Source of the DNA: Burkholderiaceae bacterium 26
Lineage (GTDB): Bacteria; Pseudomonadota; Gammaproteobacteria; Burkholderiales; Burkholderiaceae
Direction of reading: 5' to 3'
NCBI GenBank assembly: GCA_000955795.1
Contig: JYOB01000001.1
Coordinates: forward strand, 208,301 to 272,300
Length of the DNA stretch: 64,000 nucleotides
Part shown: piece by piece, positions 8,058-16,241 of the stretch
Layout of the letters: the number at the start of each line of letters is the position of its first letter
Position numbering within the stretch: position 1 is the stretch's first letter
Notes under the pieces: model-generated
Database searches by the model: none
What the model saw: the letters and a program-made list of their open reading frames with translations, nothing else
Told to the model about the DNA's origin: nothing
Translations under genes and position numbers: made by a program

Positions 8058-10160
8058 ATGAAACTCACCCCCATTGCAATCGCACTGGCCACGCTTGCCC
8101 TGTCGGGCTGCGGCGGCAGCGATTCCGGCAGCAACGCCAGCACATCGCCCGGCACCAACGTTCCGGCGGCACAGACCGTCAGCGGCGTCGCCGCCACGGG
8201 CGCGGCCATGCAAAGCGCGACGGTTACGCTGATGGACGCAGCCGGCAAGTCGGTCGACTGCCCGGCCAACGCCACCACGGGGGCTTTCCAGTGCACGGTC
8301 ACGGGTCTTGCCGCGCCGTTCGTGCTGTCGGCGGCCGGCAACGTGGCCGACTCGCAAGCTACGCTGATCGCGCTGTCCGCCAGTGCCGGCAGCCAGACAA
8401 TCAACATCACGCCCATCACCAATGCCATTGCCGCCACCATCGTGGGCGACAACCCGAGCAAGCTTCTGGGCAACACGGGCCTGCTGCAGAGCAAGGTGAC
8501 CGCGCAAACCGTCTCAAGCACAGTGGCCGCCTATGCCGCCGCCCTGGCCGACCTGCTGGCCGCCACCGGCAACACCGGGGTGGATCTGATCTCGGGCCCG
8601 TTGACGGCCGGCGCACCGGGGCTCGACCGCCTGCTCGACCAGCTGAAGGTGAACGTGCTGCCGGATGGCAGCGTGCAGATCAGCTCTGTGGCGGGCGCGT
8701 CGAGCGATACGCCTGCGCAATTGCAGCTTGCGCCGGGCGTAGCCCCCCAGCCCAGCGACAAGGCGAGCCTGCCCAGCGTGGCGACCATCAATGGCAACCC
8801 CGTCGCCAACCTGCCGACCGCCTCGGACCTTGCTGCGCTGCAAACGGCGCTGAACCAGTGTTTTGCTGGCTCCACGGGTGCGGCGCGCACGGCCGGCAGC
8901 GTGCCAGTTTGCGGCCAGATCTTCGTGGATGACGTGGCCAATGGCGCGCTCATCAACGGCGTGCCGTCGGCCTACCTGAACAACGGCATGACGGCTGACC
9001 AGGAGTTCGGCCCGGCATCGGGCGGGGGCAATCCGGGCCTGTTTGCCGACGACGCGATGAACAACGCCAGCTTCAGCCTGCCGGAGATCATCCGCATAGC
9101 ATCCAGCAGCGGTGACACGTTGTGGGTCAAGCTCGCCTGGACCCGCGCCGATGGCCTTCGCGACGGCATGCAGCAGCACGTGCAAGTGGCGGTACAACCT
9201 GCCTCACGCGCCAGCGGCGACAACGGCTGGCGCATCGTCGGCAACCAGCGCGCCGTGTTCACGAAAGTCAACGCCAACGCGCAGAAGTGGGACTGGCTGA
9301 ACAGCGCCACCGCGCTGACGGGCACCAACGCGTTTGTCGATTCGATCAACATGCAGGTGGGCATCGCGGACGCCGCCGGCACGCCGGTCGACTTTGCGAT
9401 TGTTACGGGGCCCGGTCTGCGCAATGGCGTGTTCCTGCAGCCCTCTTCGGGCACGTGCGACACGCTGAATATCCGTGCGCAGGTTGGCGCGAGCCAGACC
9501 CCGGCGCAACTCGCTCTGCTTGCCAAGCAAAGCTCCTGCCGCAATAACTTCCGCCTGGCAGGCGTGGCACAGGACCCGGCCAACCAGGGCAGCTTCACGT
9601 GGCCCGGCGATGCACCGCGCAACAACACGGCCTGGGCCAAGCCGCAACTGACGGCATCGGAGCTGGCGACCATCACGCCGTTCAGCGCCTACACGATCGC
9701 CATCTATCAGGGCGGTGTTACGAGCCAGCCGTCCAAGACGTACACGGTGCGGCTGCGCACGCCGTCGCCCTCGCCCGATGCGCTGCGCCAATACACGTGG
9801 CAAGACATCTCGCAGACCACGCGCGACATCCTCACCCCGGGCACGGCATCAACGTTTGCAGGCGGCGCCACCTTGCCCGTCACGTGGACGACCAAGGCGG
9901 GCGTGCCATTCGTGAAGCGCGTCAACGTGCAGATCCGTTCCACGATGTCGGGCCAGTCGACGGTGTTCGTGAACGGTGTGGGCCGCGCCGCACCGGCAGC
10001 GCCCGGGACCACGCTCACCGTGAATGTGGCGGGTGATCAGGGGGTGGCCTTCCCCGCCGTGACGGGTTGGTCTGGCGCGCAAGACATGTCGTTCACCAAC
10101 ATGTCGTGGGCAGACCCGCTGGATCTGAACTTCACCACGTCGGTCGAGTACGACCGCTAA
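8058..10160 (+). CDS. Large secreted lipoprotein of unknown function
   Basis: A 700-aa protein with a lipoprotein signal: MKLTPIAIALATLALSGC, with the lipidated Cys at residue 18 followed by a Gly/Ser linker. Residues about 35-110 look like a small beta-sandwich (TVSGVAATGAAMQSATVTLMDAAGK), reminiscent of carboxypeptidase-regulatory-like folds. The remainder is beta-rich with several Cys residues and no catalytic motif that I recognise. A GGAGG ribosome-binding site precedes the ATG. It is divergent from a LuxR-type regulator, which may control it. Function unassigned; probably surface-exposed or periplasmic. Confidence 0.8.
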   Translation: MKLTPIAIALATLALSGCGGSDSGSNASTSPGTNVPAAQTVSGVAATGAAMQSATVTLMDAAGKSVDCPANATTGAFQCTVTGLAAPFVLSAAGNVADSQATLIALSASAGSQTINITPITNAIAATIVGDNPSKLLGNTGLLQSKVTAQTVSSTVAAYAAALADLLAATGNTGVDLISGPLTAGAPGLDRLLDQLKVNVLPDGSVQISSVAGASSDTPAQLQLAPGVAPQPSDKASLPSVATINGNPVANLPTASDLAALQTALNQCFAGSTGAARTAGSVPVCGQIFVDDVANGALINGVPSAYLNNGMTADQEFGPASGGGNPGLFADDAMNNASFSLPEIIRIASSSGDTLWVKLAWTRADGLRDGMQQHVQVAVQPASRASGDNGWRIVGNQRAVFTKVNANAQKWDWLNSATALTGTNAFVDSINMQVGIADAAGTPVDFAIVTGPGLRNGVFLQPSSGTCDTLNIRAQVGASQTPAQLALLAKQSSCRNNFRLAGVAQDPANQGSFTWPGDAPRNNTAWAKPQLTASELATITPFSAYTIAIYQGGVTSQPSKTYTVRLRTPSPSPDALRQYTWQDISQTTRDILTPGTASTFAGGATLPVTWTTKAGVPFVKRVNVQIRSTMSGQSTVFVNGVGRAAPAAPGTTLTVNVAGDQGVAFPAVTGWSGAQDMSFTNMSWADPLDLNFTTSVEYDR

Positions 10161-10210
10161 TACGCAGGAACGCAGCAACGCAGGGCGCACACGGGGAAGT
10201 GCGGTGATCG

Positions 10211-10247
10211 GGCCCGCAAGGCGTCATTGCCTGGCGCCCTGCGGGCC
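10211..10247. terminator. Possible bidirectional hairpin terminator
   Basis: GGCCCGCA at 10211-10218 pairs with TGCGGGCC at 10240-10247, and the inner GGCG pairs with CGCC. It lies between the convergent lipoprotein gene and the dipeptidase remnant. There is no T-run, so termination activity is uncertain. Confidence 0.4.
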
Positions 10248-10249
10248 AC

Positions 10250-10317
10250 GATCAACCCACCGTCGCCTCGAACACGCGCCGGTAATTGCCACCCAGAATC
10301 TGGCCCGTTTCCACTGA
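10250..10317 (-). repeat. 68-bp repeat, copy 1 (3' end of a dipeptidase gene)
   Basis: About 62 of 68 bases match 11116-11183 in direct orientation. On the minus strand both encode the peptide SVETGQILGGNYRRVFEATVG and a stop, the C-terminus of a membrane-dipeptidase-like protein. Confidence 0.85.
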
Positions 10318-10554
10318 AGTGAACCCCGCTTTCAGCAGCGCCGTGGCCAGCGTCGGCAACTGCGCGTAACCGGTGAACACCGGCGGCCGGATAAAACCGA
10401 GCATGTCGGTGCCCAGCCCCACGTGCGCCACGCCCACCACATCGGCCATGCGCTTGATGCCCTTCGCCATGGCATCGAGATTGGGAAGATCCGCCGCATT
10501 GGGCCACACGCCAATCACACCGCCAATGTCCGCTACCGCGCGCGCATGCGGCAT
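10252..10554 (-). pseudogene. C-terminal fragment of a membrane (renal-type) dipeptidase
   Basis: The reading frame encodes about 100 residues. They include GVAHVGLGTDMLGFIRPP and the C-terminal QILGGNYRRVFEATVG typical of peptidase family M19 membrane dipeptidases. Full proteins are about 320-400 aa; the N-terminal two thirds and the zinc-binding HxD start are missing. The fragment is joined on its upstream side (near 10543-10554) to the remnant of a NIPSNAP gene, which shows that a deletion or rearrangement removed the rest. An inactive remnant is most likely. Confidence 0.75.
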
Positions 10555-10675
10555 TGACCGGACGGCGGGCGGACGTCTAGGCTGGCGCGCTCACCCACCC
10601 GCATGCACGCGCCACGATCTTCTACTACGTCCGCGCCATCATCGGCCGGGCGCCGCTGCCCGCTTCCAAGCCTAC
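10543..10675 (+). pseudogene. Dead partial copy of the NIPSNAP gene and its 5' region
   Basis: The segment aligns over about 130 bp with 6311-6443, including the shared string GGCATTGACCGGAC and GGCTGGCGCGCTC upstream. The start codon ATG of the intact gene is ACG here. The reading frame (TIFYYVRAIIGRAPLPASKP) resembles MITCFLRYIINPARLVEFEAY and stops aligning after about 21 codons. It is a diverged, truncated duplicate. Confidence 0.7.
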
Positions 10676-10974
10676 CAATCGACCTCAATGTTGGCATTGG
10701 TGGCGTTGTTCACGATGTTGTTGATCTGCGTCCAGACGGCGCGGTCGTAGTCATTTCGGTCGGTGTGCTCGACACGCATGATGGCGGGGCCGTTGGAGTA
10801 GAAGTGTCCGAGCAGATCGCGGAGTCCGCGCTCGTTCAGCCGAATACCGACGATGAAACGCTGACCACTCAGGGCGATGGGCGCAGCGTACGTCTGCAGA
10901 TTGGTATGCAGGCTGCCGGCCGAGACGTTGTTCTGGGTGAATTCCAGTTGATAGATGCGCAATGCTTGGGGCAT
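10672..10974 (-). CDS. Hypothetical protein, 100 aa, unknown family
   Basis: Begins MPQALRIYQLEFTQNNVSAG at ATG 10974, preceded by GCGGAG at a good distance; an upstream in-frame start lacks a ribosome-binding site. Soluble, no signal peptide, with several Asn residues near the end (NNIVNNATNANIEVDW) and a central amphipathic helix (RLNERGLRDLLGHFYSN). No family was recognised. It sits inside a patch of gene remnants between two copies of a dipeptidase 3' end, so it may have arrived with the rearrangement. It looks intact and codon use is ordinary. Confidence 0.6.
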   Translation of the reverse strand: MPQALRIYQLEFTQNNVSAGSLHTNLQTYAAPIALSGQRFIVGIRLNERGLRDLLGHFYSNGPAIMRVEHTDRNDYDRAVWTQINNIVNNATNANIEVDW

Positions 10975-11115
10975 GGTGGGCTCCGCAAAGAGTGAAAGAA
11001 ATGCCCCCGACAGACAGCAAACCGCAGAGGGCGAGACCACTCTATGGGCGCCATCGCTTCTGCCCTATAGCGCTTGCGTACCACGCGTTGGCCCGTGAGA
11101 AAGAGCACGGGTCCC

Positions 11116-11183
11116 GATCAACCCACCGTCGCCTCGAACACGCGCCGGTAGTTGCCGCCCAAAATCTGGCCGGTCTCGACTGA
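11116..11183 (-). repeat. 68-bp repeat, copy 2 (3' end of a dipeptidase gene)
   Basis: Direct repeat of 10250-10317 with about six mismatches, mostly synonymous in the dipeptidase frame. The two copies flank the 100-aa orphan gene and the NIPSNAP remnant. Confidence 0.85.
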
Positions 11184-11300
11184 CGGGTCAGCGTCAAGCG
11201 GCATCGCCCAGCCTTCCATGTCGACGATCGTGTCTTGCAGCGCGTCGGGCTTGTACGTGGCGATGACGGACCGATCGATGAGCATGCGCACCCCGCACAA
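11118..11300 (-). pseudogene. Hybrid remnant ending in the dipeptidase C-terminus
   Basis: A 60-codon frame. The last 21 residues are the dipeptidase tail SVETGQILGGNYRRVFEATVG; the first 39 (MCGVRMLIDRSVIATYKPDA and onward) are unrelated to the matching part of copy 1 and were not recognised. No strong ribosome-binding site is visible. It is best explained as a recombination junction, not a functional gene. Confidence 0.5.
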
Positions 11301-11396
11301 TTGAGCTGCAGTCTTGTGCGCGCGATCGGCCCATCGCTCTATCGCCGTTGCTTACACGCCCCTACAAAGCATGACGATCTTGAACGTTCATGGCGC

Positions 11397-11930
11397 TCAC
11401 CCCCAGAAGCCGATGTGCGATTGCGCGGCTTCGTCTTCGATGAGCGGGCCGTGCACGTCGATTTGGCGCTGGCCGCGTACAAACACCTCGCGGCATGGCA
11501 GCGAGAACGTCGGGTTTTCTGGGTGGTCGCCCGTAAGCGTCAACAGACGGTGCTCCGACAACGCATAGACCACGCGGCCGATGTTGCACCAGTAGATGGC
11601 GCCCGAGCACATGCAGCAAGGCTCGGCACTGGTGTACAGCGTGCAACGCGCAAGCTGCTCGGGCGACAGGATCCTGGCCGCTGCCGCCGCGGCCGCCAGC
11701 TCGGCATGCTGCGTGGGGTCGCCTTCGGGCGGCATCGAGTTGTTGCCCGCGCTGGCGATCACGTTGCCGTGTTCATCGGCCACCAGTGCGCCGAACGGAT
11801 GGCGCCCGCGCTTGCGTGCGTCGTCGGCCACCGCAATTGCCTGACGCAGCAGTGCCATGTCGAGTTCGGTCAGTTGGGATGGCGCGTGGGGTTCACATGC
11901 GGTCACGATGGAGTCCTTGGCATGAGACAT
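11397..11930 (-). CDS. Nucleoside/guanine deaminase-like protein (cytidine deaminase fold)
   Basis: A 177-aa zinc-dependent deaminase. The zinc site is visible as HAE (in PTQHAELAAAA) with the catalytic Glu, and as PCxxC in SAEPCCMCSGAIYW. The segment RHPFGALVADEHGNVI is the substrate-loop block shared by guanine deaminases and tRNA adenosine deaminases. Length and the GDPTQHAE context favour a free-base or nucleoside deaminase over TadA; the substrate cannot be fixed from sequence alone. Cytoplasmic. Transcribed alone, with the remnant patch on its 3' side. Confidence 0.85.
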   Translation of the reverse strand: MSHAKDSIVTACEPHAPSQLTELDMALLRQAIAVADDARKRGRHPFGALVADEHGNVIASAGNNSMPPEGDPTQHAELAAAAAAARILSPEQLARCTLYTSAEPCCMCSGAIYWCNIGRVVYALSEHRLLTLTGDHPENPTFSLPCREVFVRGQRQIDVHGPLIEDEAAQSHIGFWG

Positions 11931-12119
11931 CGACGAAAGAAGCCGGTGTCATTCAGCGAATGCTGTCTGGGCAAAATCGCGCACGATCGGACTGCCCGAC
12001 ACGCCACAAGATGCTGGAAAGCAGCCGCAACGGCAATCCCACCACGCTGCAGCCATGCCATTTGCGCTACGCTTATGGCCTTTCGCCCGACCTCGCCTTC
12101 ATCGCTTTCGCGTCACCTC

Positions 12120-12551
12120 ATGCCCACGCTGCAACACGTCGACCTACGCACGGACCCCGCCGCCCGCCCCTTCGTCAAGGACGAGACCGTCCACGTCGAC
12201 TTTGCCGCCGAAGCCGGCGAGCTGATGAGCCTGGAAGGCCCCAACCGCTACGCGCCCGGCGATGCGCTGATCACCGGTTCAACGGGCGACCGCTGGGTGG
12301 TCTCGCGCGAACGTTTCGATGCGAAGTACGTTCCCGCCGATGCATCGCTCGCACATGGGCAGGCCGGCGCTTATCGCAACCGCCCGAGCGTGGTGCTTGC
12401 CAGGCAGATGAGCGAAGCGTTCTCGATGGCGCGCTCCGAAGCCGGCGATGTGCTGCACGGCCAGCCCGGTGACTGGGTGCTCCAATACGCCCCCGGCGAC
12501 TACGGCGTCGTGCAGGCACAGCGCTTCGCCAAGGTCTACCGGCCCGCCTGA
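12120..12551 (+). CDS. PGDYG domain protein
   Basis: A 143-aa cytoplasmic protein ending with the motif APGDYGVVQAQRFAKVY, the signature of the PGDYG family (function unknown). Residues 30-75 (VHVDFAAEAGELMSLEGPNRYAPGDALI, paraphrased in part) form a first repeat-like half, and GQPGDWVLQYAPGDYGVV a second. This gives an internal duplication of a small barrel-like unit. The ATG at 12120 was chosen; the much longer open frame upstream has no coding character and overlaps the antisense deaminase. Confidence 0.78.
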   Translation: MPTLQHVDLRTDPAARPFVKDETVHVDFAAEAGELMSLEGPNRYAPGDALITGSTGDRWVVSRERFDAKYVPADASLAHGQAGAYRNRPSVVLARQMSEAFSMARSEAGDVLHGQPGDWVLQYAPGDYGVVQAQRFAKVYRPA

Positions 12552-12555
12552 AGCG

Positions 12556-13473
12556 TTACTGCGCCGTCTGCTGGCGCTCGACTTCGTGGCGCTTCATCTG
12601 CAGGTAGTCCTGCCGCTCCACTTCATGCAACTGGCGCGGGTATTGCTCGGTCGCGTTGAACCACGTGTTCAGCCGCTGCTGCAGGCGCTTGTCGGGCGGC
12701 GCCGACAACGCCTTCAGATAGGCATCGATGGCGAGGTAGTAGCGCATCGTGTTGCGCTCTAGCAAGCCTCGCACACCGCCCACATATTCAGGTACGGCGG
12801 CTGAGGATTCTGCCGTCTTTGTAAAACCCACCTTGTCGCTGCCGACCGTGCCCAGATACGTGCGCATGGCCAGCCGCCCTGCGGTGCCATAACCGTACGA
12901 GTACGTCAGATGCAGAAAGGTGCGATTGCCGCCGGCCGGGGCCGGAATGGCCTCCAGCATGATGCGGTAATCCTTCGTGCTGAACGGGCCGGACTCGGCA
13001 TTCAGTTCCACGCGAAAGTAATCTGCGCTGTTTGCAACGGGGCGGTAGTTGAACTCCAGCCGATAGCTGGCCGACAAGCTCTGCTCAACCTTGCGACCCA
13101 GATTCACGTCGAGCACGGTGCCACGGGGCCCGGACCCGGCGCGGCAATACTTGATGTTCAGGTGGAGGATCAGCACGTCGCACCAGTTGCCGGGGCCTTG
13201 CGTCGCGTCACTCAACGCACCACTCACCGTAGCGAACGGGTAATCGACCACGCTGTAAATGTCGCCCTGGAGCATGGTGGGCGTCTCGGTGGATTCCAAC
13301 GCCAGCGGGCGGTGGAACGGGTTGTCAGCCAACTGGGACGCCACGCTCTGATATTTGTCGCGCAGGCCCTGCGCATTGTCTGCCGCGCGCGAGGCGGGGC
13401 TCAGGCATAGGCCGGCCACCAGCGCAAGCAGGGCAATCGGGCGCAGCCAGGCGGGATGTCGGTGCAAGGTCAT
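12556..13473 (-). CDS. Exported hypothetical protein
   Basis: About 305 aa. With the start at ATG 13473 the product begins MTLHRHPAWLRPIALLALVAG and has a clear Sec signal ending ...SPASRA. An upstream ATG at 13503 would add ten residues; neither has a good ribosome-binding site, so the start is uncertain. The mature protein is a beta-rich domain with two Cys residues (WCDVLILHLNIKYC) likely to form a periplasmic disulphide, and a helical C-terminal tail rich in Glu, Arg and Gln. Family not recognised. Convergent with the PGDYG gene (4 bp apart) and divergent from the MpaB-like gene. Confidence 0.75.
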   Translation of the reverse strand: MTLHRHPAWLRPIALLALVAGLCLSPASRAADNAQGLRDKYQSVASQLADNPFHRPLALESTETPTMLQGDIYSVVDYPFATVSGALSDATQGPGNWCDVLILHLNIKYCRAGSGPRGTVLDVNLGRKVEQSLSASYRLEFNYRPVANSADYFRVELNAESGPFSTKDYRIMLEAIPAPAGGNRTFLHLTYSYGYGTAGRLAMRTYLGTVGSDKVGFTKTAESSAAVPEYVGGVRGLLERNTMRYYLAIDAYLKALSAPPDKRLQQRLNTWFNATEQYPRQLHEVERQDYLQMKRHEVERQQTAQ

Positions 13474-13661
13474 AAACGGCGTTTTTGTGGAATTGGTCTT
13501 CATTCTAGGAGGCGCTAACGCCCTCAGTCTCGCAACAAATGGTCCTGCGGATGCACATCGGCCATGCGGCGTTCTGTCATCACGACAGCCAAGGCGTGCT
13601 CCGATGCGGCTCGGTAAAATGAACGCTTCTTCGCCTCGTGCTTCCCAGCACTTCCGGCACC

Positions 13662-14558
13662 ATGCCCTCGCCACTCGTCGCCATTCGCGAACGCATCGCC
13701 AACCAGGTCCGTGGCCTTACGCGCGCCACCGGCAGCCTCACCCTCGACATTGCCTCGCCGCCAGGCGACCCGGGCCTGTTCGGCCCCGACGCGGTCTGCT
13801 GGAAGGTGCATGCCGATTTTCCGGCGATGATGGCCGGTGGCATTAGCGCGCTGTTGTTGCAGGCGCTGCACCCGCGTGCGCTGGCCGGCGTGTGGGACCA
13901 CTCCAACTTTCGCGAAGACCTGCAAGGGCGCCTGGGCCGCACCGCCCAGTTCGTGGCAGGCACCACGTACGGCAGCCGCCAGGATGCACTGGCGCTCATC
14001 GAGCGCGTGAAAACCATCCACGACCGCGTGCAGGGCATCGCGCCCGATGGCCGGCCGTATTCAGCCAACGACCCAGACCTGCTCACCTGGGTGCACGTGG
14101 CCGAGATGTCGAGCTTCCTGGCGGGCTATCTGCGCTACGTAGATGGCAATCTCAGCGGCGCCCAGCAGGATCGTTATTTTGAAGAGACCTCGCTGGTGGC
14201 CGAGATGCTCGGCGCGCGCGACGTGCCGAAATCGCGGGCAGCCGTGCAGACCTACCTGAATGCGATGCGCGCCGAGCTGGTGGCCAGCGATCGCACGCGC
14301 ACGGTGGTGGAGGTGTTGATGACGTGGCAGGCGCCGCGCCCGGGGTTGCGCCCGGCGGTACGCCTCTTCCTGGATGCGGGCATCCAGTTGCTGCCGCCGT
14401 GGGCGATACAAATGCTCGATCTCAAGCGGCCGCCGCTGCAGGCAGCGTTTGCGTCGGCAGCCATGCGCACCGTGGCGCCCACGCTGCGCTGGGCGCTATA
14501 TGAGGGCAGCGTCGCGCGCCGGGCCAGGCACCGCGCACTGGCGCCCGCAACGACCTAG
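13662..14558 (+). CDS. Oxygenase MpaB family protein (DUF2236)
   Basis: A 298-aa protein of the MpaB/latex-clearing-protein-like family. These proteins bind a b-type haem; characterised members cleave isoprenoid or rubber chains. Diagnostic features are PDAVCWKVHADFPAMMAGGISALLLQALHP, with LQALHPRALAGVWDHSNF, and the later DPDLLTWVHVAEMSSF segment with His residues able to bind haem. The ATG at 13662 was preferred to the GTG at 13638. Substrate unknown. Transcribed alone, convergent with an exporter gene 12 bp away. Confidence 0.85.
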   Translation: MPSPLVAIRERIANQVRGLTRATGSLTLDIASPPGDPGLFGPDAVCWKVHADFPAMMAGGISALLLQALHPRALAGVWDHSNFREDLQGRLGRTAQFVAGTTYGSRQDALALIERVKTIHDRVQGIAPDGRPYSANDPDLLTWVHVAEMSSFLAGYLRYVDGNLSGAQQDRYFEETSLVAEMLGARDVPKSRAAVQTYLNAMRAELVASDRTRTVVEVLMTWQAPRPGLRPAVRLFLDAGIQLLPPWAIQMLDLKRPPLQAAFASAAMRTVAPTLRWALYEGSVARRARHRALAPATT

Positions 14559-14570
14559 TGCGTCCGCGCG

Positions 14571-16151
14571 TTACTCGATGGCTTCGGCAAGCGACACCTT
14601 GCCGCGCAGCGCCTTCTCTTCCAGCCGGATGATCAGCAGCGGCGAGACCACCGACACGGCAGCCGCAAAGAAGAACAGATGCCTGAAGGCGCTTTCGCCT
14701 GCGCGCTGCAAGGCCTCGGCATCGGCGCCGCTGCTGGCAAGCGCGGCGTGGAAAAGGTCCATCAATACATCGCCGCCGGCCGCCACATGCGCTTCAGGCG
14801 CAGCCTGACGCAGCAGCGCAATCAGCACGGACGTCAGCACCGCCACACCCACCGCGCCACCCAGCAGGCGCGAGAAGGCCGTCAGCGCCGTGGCCAGGCC
14901 CACCGTCTGCGGCGGCACAGCGTTTTGCGTGGCGACCAAGCTGGTCGGAAACTGCACGCCAATCGCCAGGCCGAGCACGATCATCGCAAGGGTCAACGCT
15001 AATACGCTATGCGGGTCTAGCAAACCAAGCGAAGCCACGGCAAACGGCACCACGCACGCGCCACCCAGCATGAGGGGCTTGTAGCGGCCGCTGTGCGTCA
15101 TCCACTTGCCGGCAATGAAGGCGCCAAGCGGAATTGACAAGGTGAGCGGCACGAGGCGCAGTGCCGCAGCATCGGGGCTGGCGCCCGCCACCATCTGGAA
15201 GCGCAGCGGCATCAGCACCGACGTGGCAATCAGTTGGAAGAAGCAGAGGAACAGCGCCAGGCAGCAGATCGTGACCGTGCGCACCCGGAACATCGACAGC
15301 GGAATGATCGGCTCGACGGCACGGTTCTCTTGCCAGACAAACGCGCCCAGCAACACCACGGCACCTGCCAGCAGGCCAAGGTTTTCGGGCTGCGTGAGCG
15401 GCGTGCCCTGCCCCACACGGGTAATCATCAACAACAGCGCGGTCAGCCCGCCGGCAAACAGCACCACGCCCGGCACGTCGATGGGGCGACGCTGATGCGC
15501 CACCGGCAGATGCCGCAGCGTGCGGCGCACGACCAGCAGCGCGACGATGCCCAGCGGCAGGTTGATCCAGAAAATCCAGCGCCACGACAGGTAATGCGTC
15601 AGATAGCCGCCGATCACCGGGCCGGCAAGGCTGGCCATGGCCCACATGCCGCTCACATAGCCCTGGTAGCGGCCACGCTCGCGCAGCGGCACCACATCGG
15701 CAATCGTGGCCTGCGATACCGAAATCAGCCCGCCACCACCCAGCCCTTGCAGCACGCGCGCAAACAGCAGCATCGGCATGCTGGTCGCCAGTGCACATGC
15801 CACCGAAGCCAGCACGAACAGGACAATAGCCGTCGTCAGCATGGCGCGGCGGCCATAGAGATCACTCAACTTGCCGTAGATGGGCGTCACCACCGTAGAC
15901 GCCACCAGATACGCCGACACCAGCCACGCCATCAGCGCAAAACCGTTGAATTCGCCTGCGATCACGGGCAACGCCACCGCAACAATGGTTTGCTCCAGCG
16001 CGCCCAGCAAGATGGCGAGCATCAGCCCGCCCATCACCGCCATCACCGGAATTTCAGCCACCGGTGGCGTATCCAGCGGGCTGGATACCGCCGCGATGGG
16101 CGCGGTAGGCGTGTCTGGCTTGGGCGGTTCGATGCTCGGGCGGGAGGACAT
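14571..16151 (-). CDS. DHA2-type MFS drug exporter (14 helices)
   Basis: A 526-aa inner-membrane H+-coupled exporter. The first helix carries GALEQTIVAVALPVIAGEF, loop 2-3 has GKLSDLYGRRAM (motif A), and motif C is SLAGPVIGGYL. The fold has about 14 transmembrane segments. The hydrophilic N-terminal 35 residues rich in Pro are unusual but not disruptive. Substrate unknown. It lies about 1 kb from a LysR regulator transcribed in the same direction (90 bp upstream gap), which might regulate it. Confidence 0.9.
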   Translation of the reverse strand: MSSRPSIEPPKPDTPTAPIAAVSSPLDTPPVAEIPVMAVMGGLMLAILLGALEQTIVAVALPVIAGEFNGFALMAWLVSAYLVASTVVTPIYGKLSDLYGRRAMLTTAIVLFVLASVACALATSMPMLLFARVLQGLGGGGLISVSQATIADVVPLRERGRYQGYVSGMWAMASLAGPVIGGYLTHYLSWRWIFWINLPLGIVALLVVRRTLRHLPVAHQRRPIDVPGVVLFAGGLTALLLMITRVGQGTPLTQPENLGLLAGAVVLLGAFVWQENRAVEPIIPLSMFRVRTVTICCLALFLCFFQLIATSVLMPLRFQMVAGASPDAAALRLVPLTLSIPLGAFIAGKWMTHSGRYKPLMLGGACVVPFAVASLGLLDPHSVLALTLAMIVLGLAIGVQFPTSLVATQNAVPPQTVGLATALTAFSRLLGGAVGVAVLTSVLIALLRQAAPEAHVAAGGDVLMDLFHAALASSGADAEALQRAGESAFRHLFFFAAAVSVVSPLLIIRLEEKALRGKVSLAEAIE

Positions 16152-16241
16152 GGGAATGTGCGCGAATGCCGCTCAAGGCACCCGCGCCAATGGGAAAAGC
16201 GAAGCCGTTGATGATACTGCCGATTCGCATTCGTTGCAGAG

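Noticed and set aside
11235-12119. Long open frame extending the PGDYG gene upstream
   Set aside because: It runs antisense through the deaminase gene, has Arg/His/Ala-rich shadow composition, and the family start and length fit the ATG at 12120.
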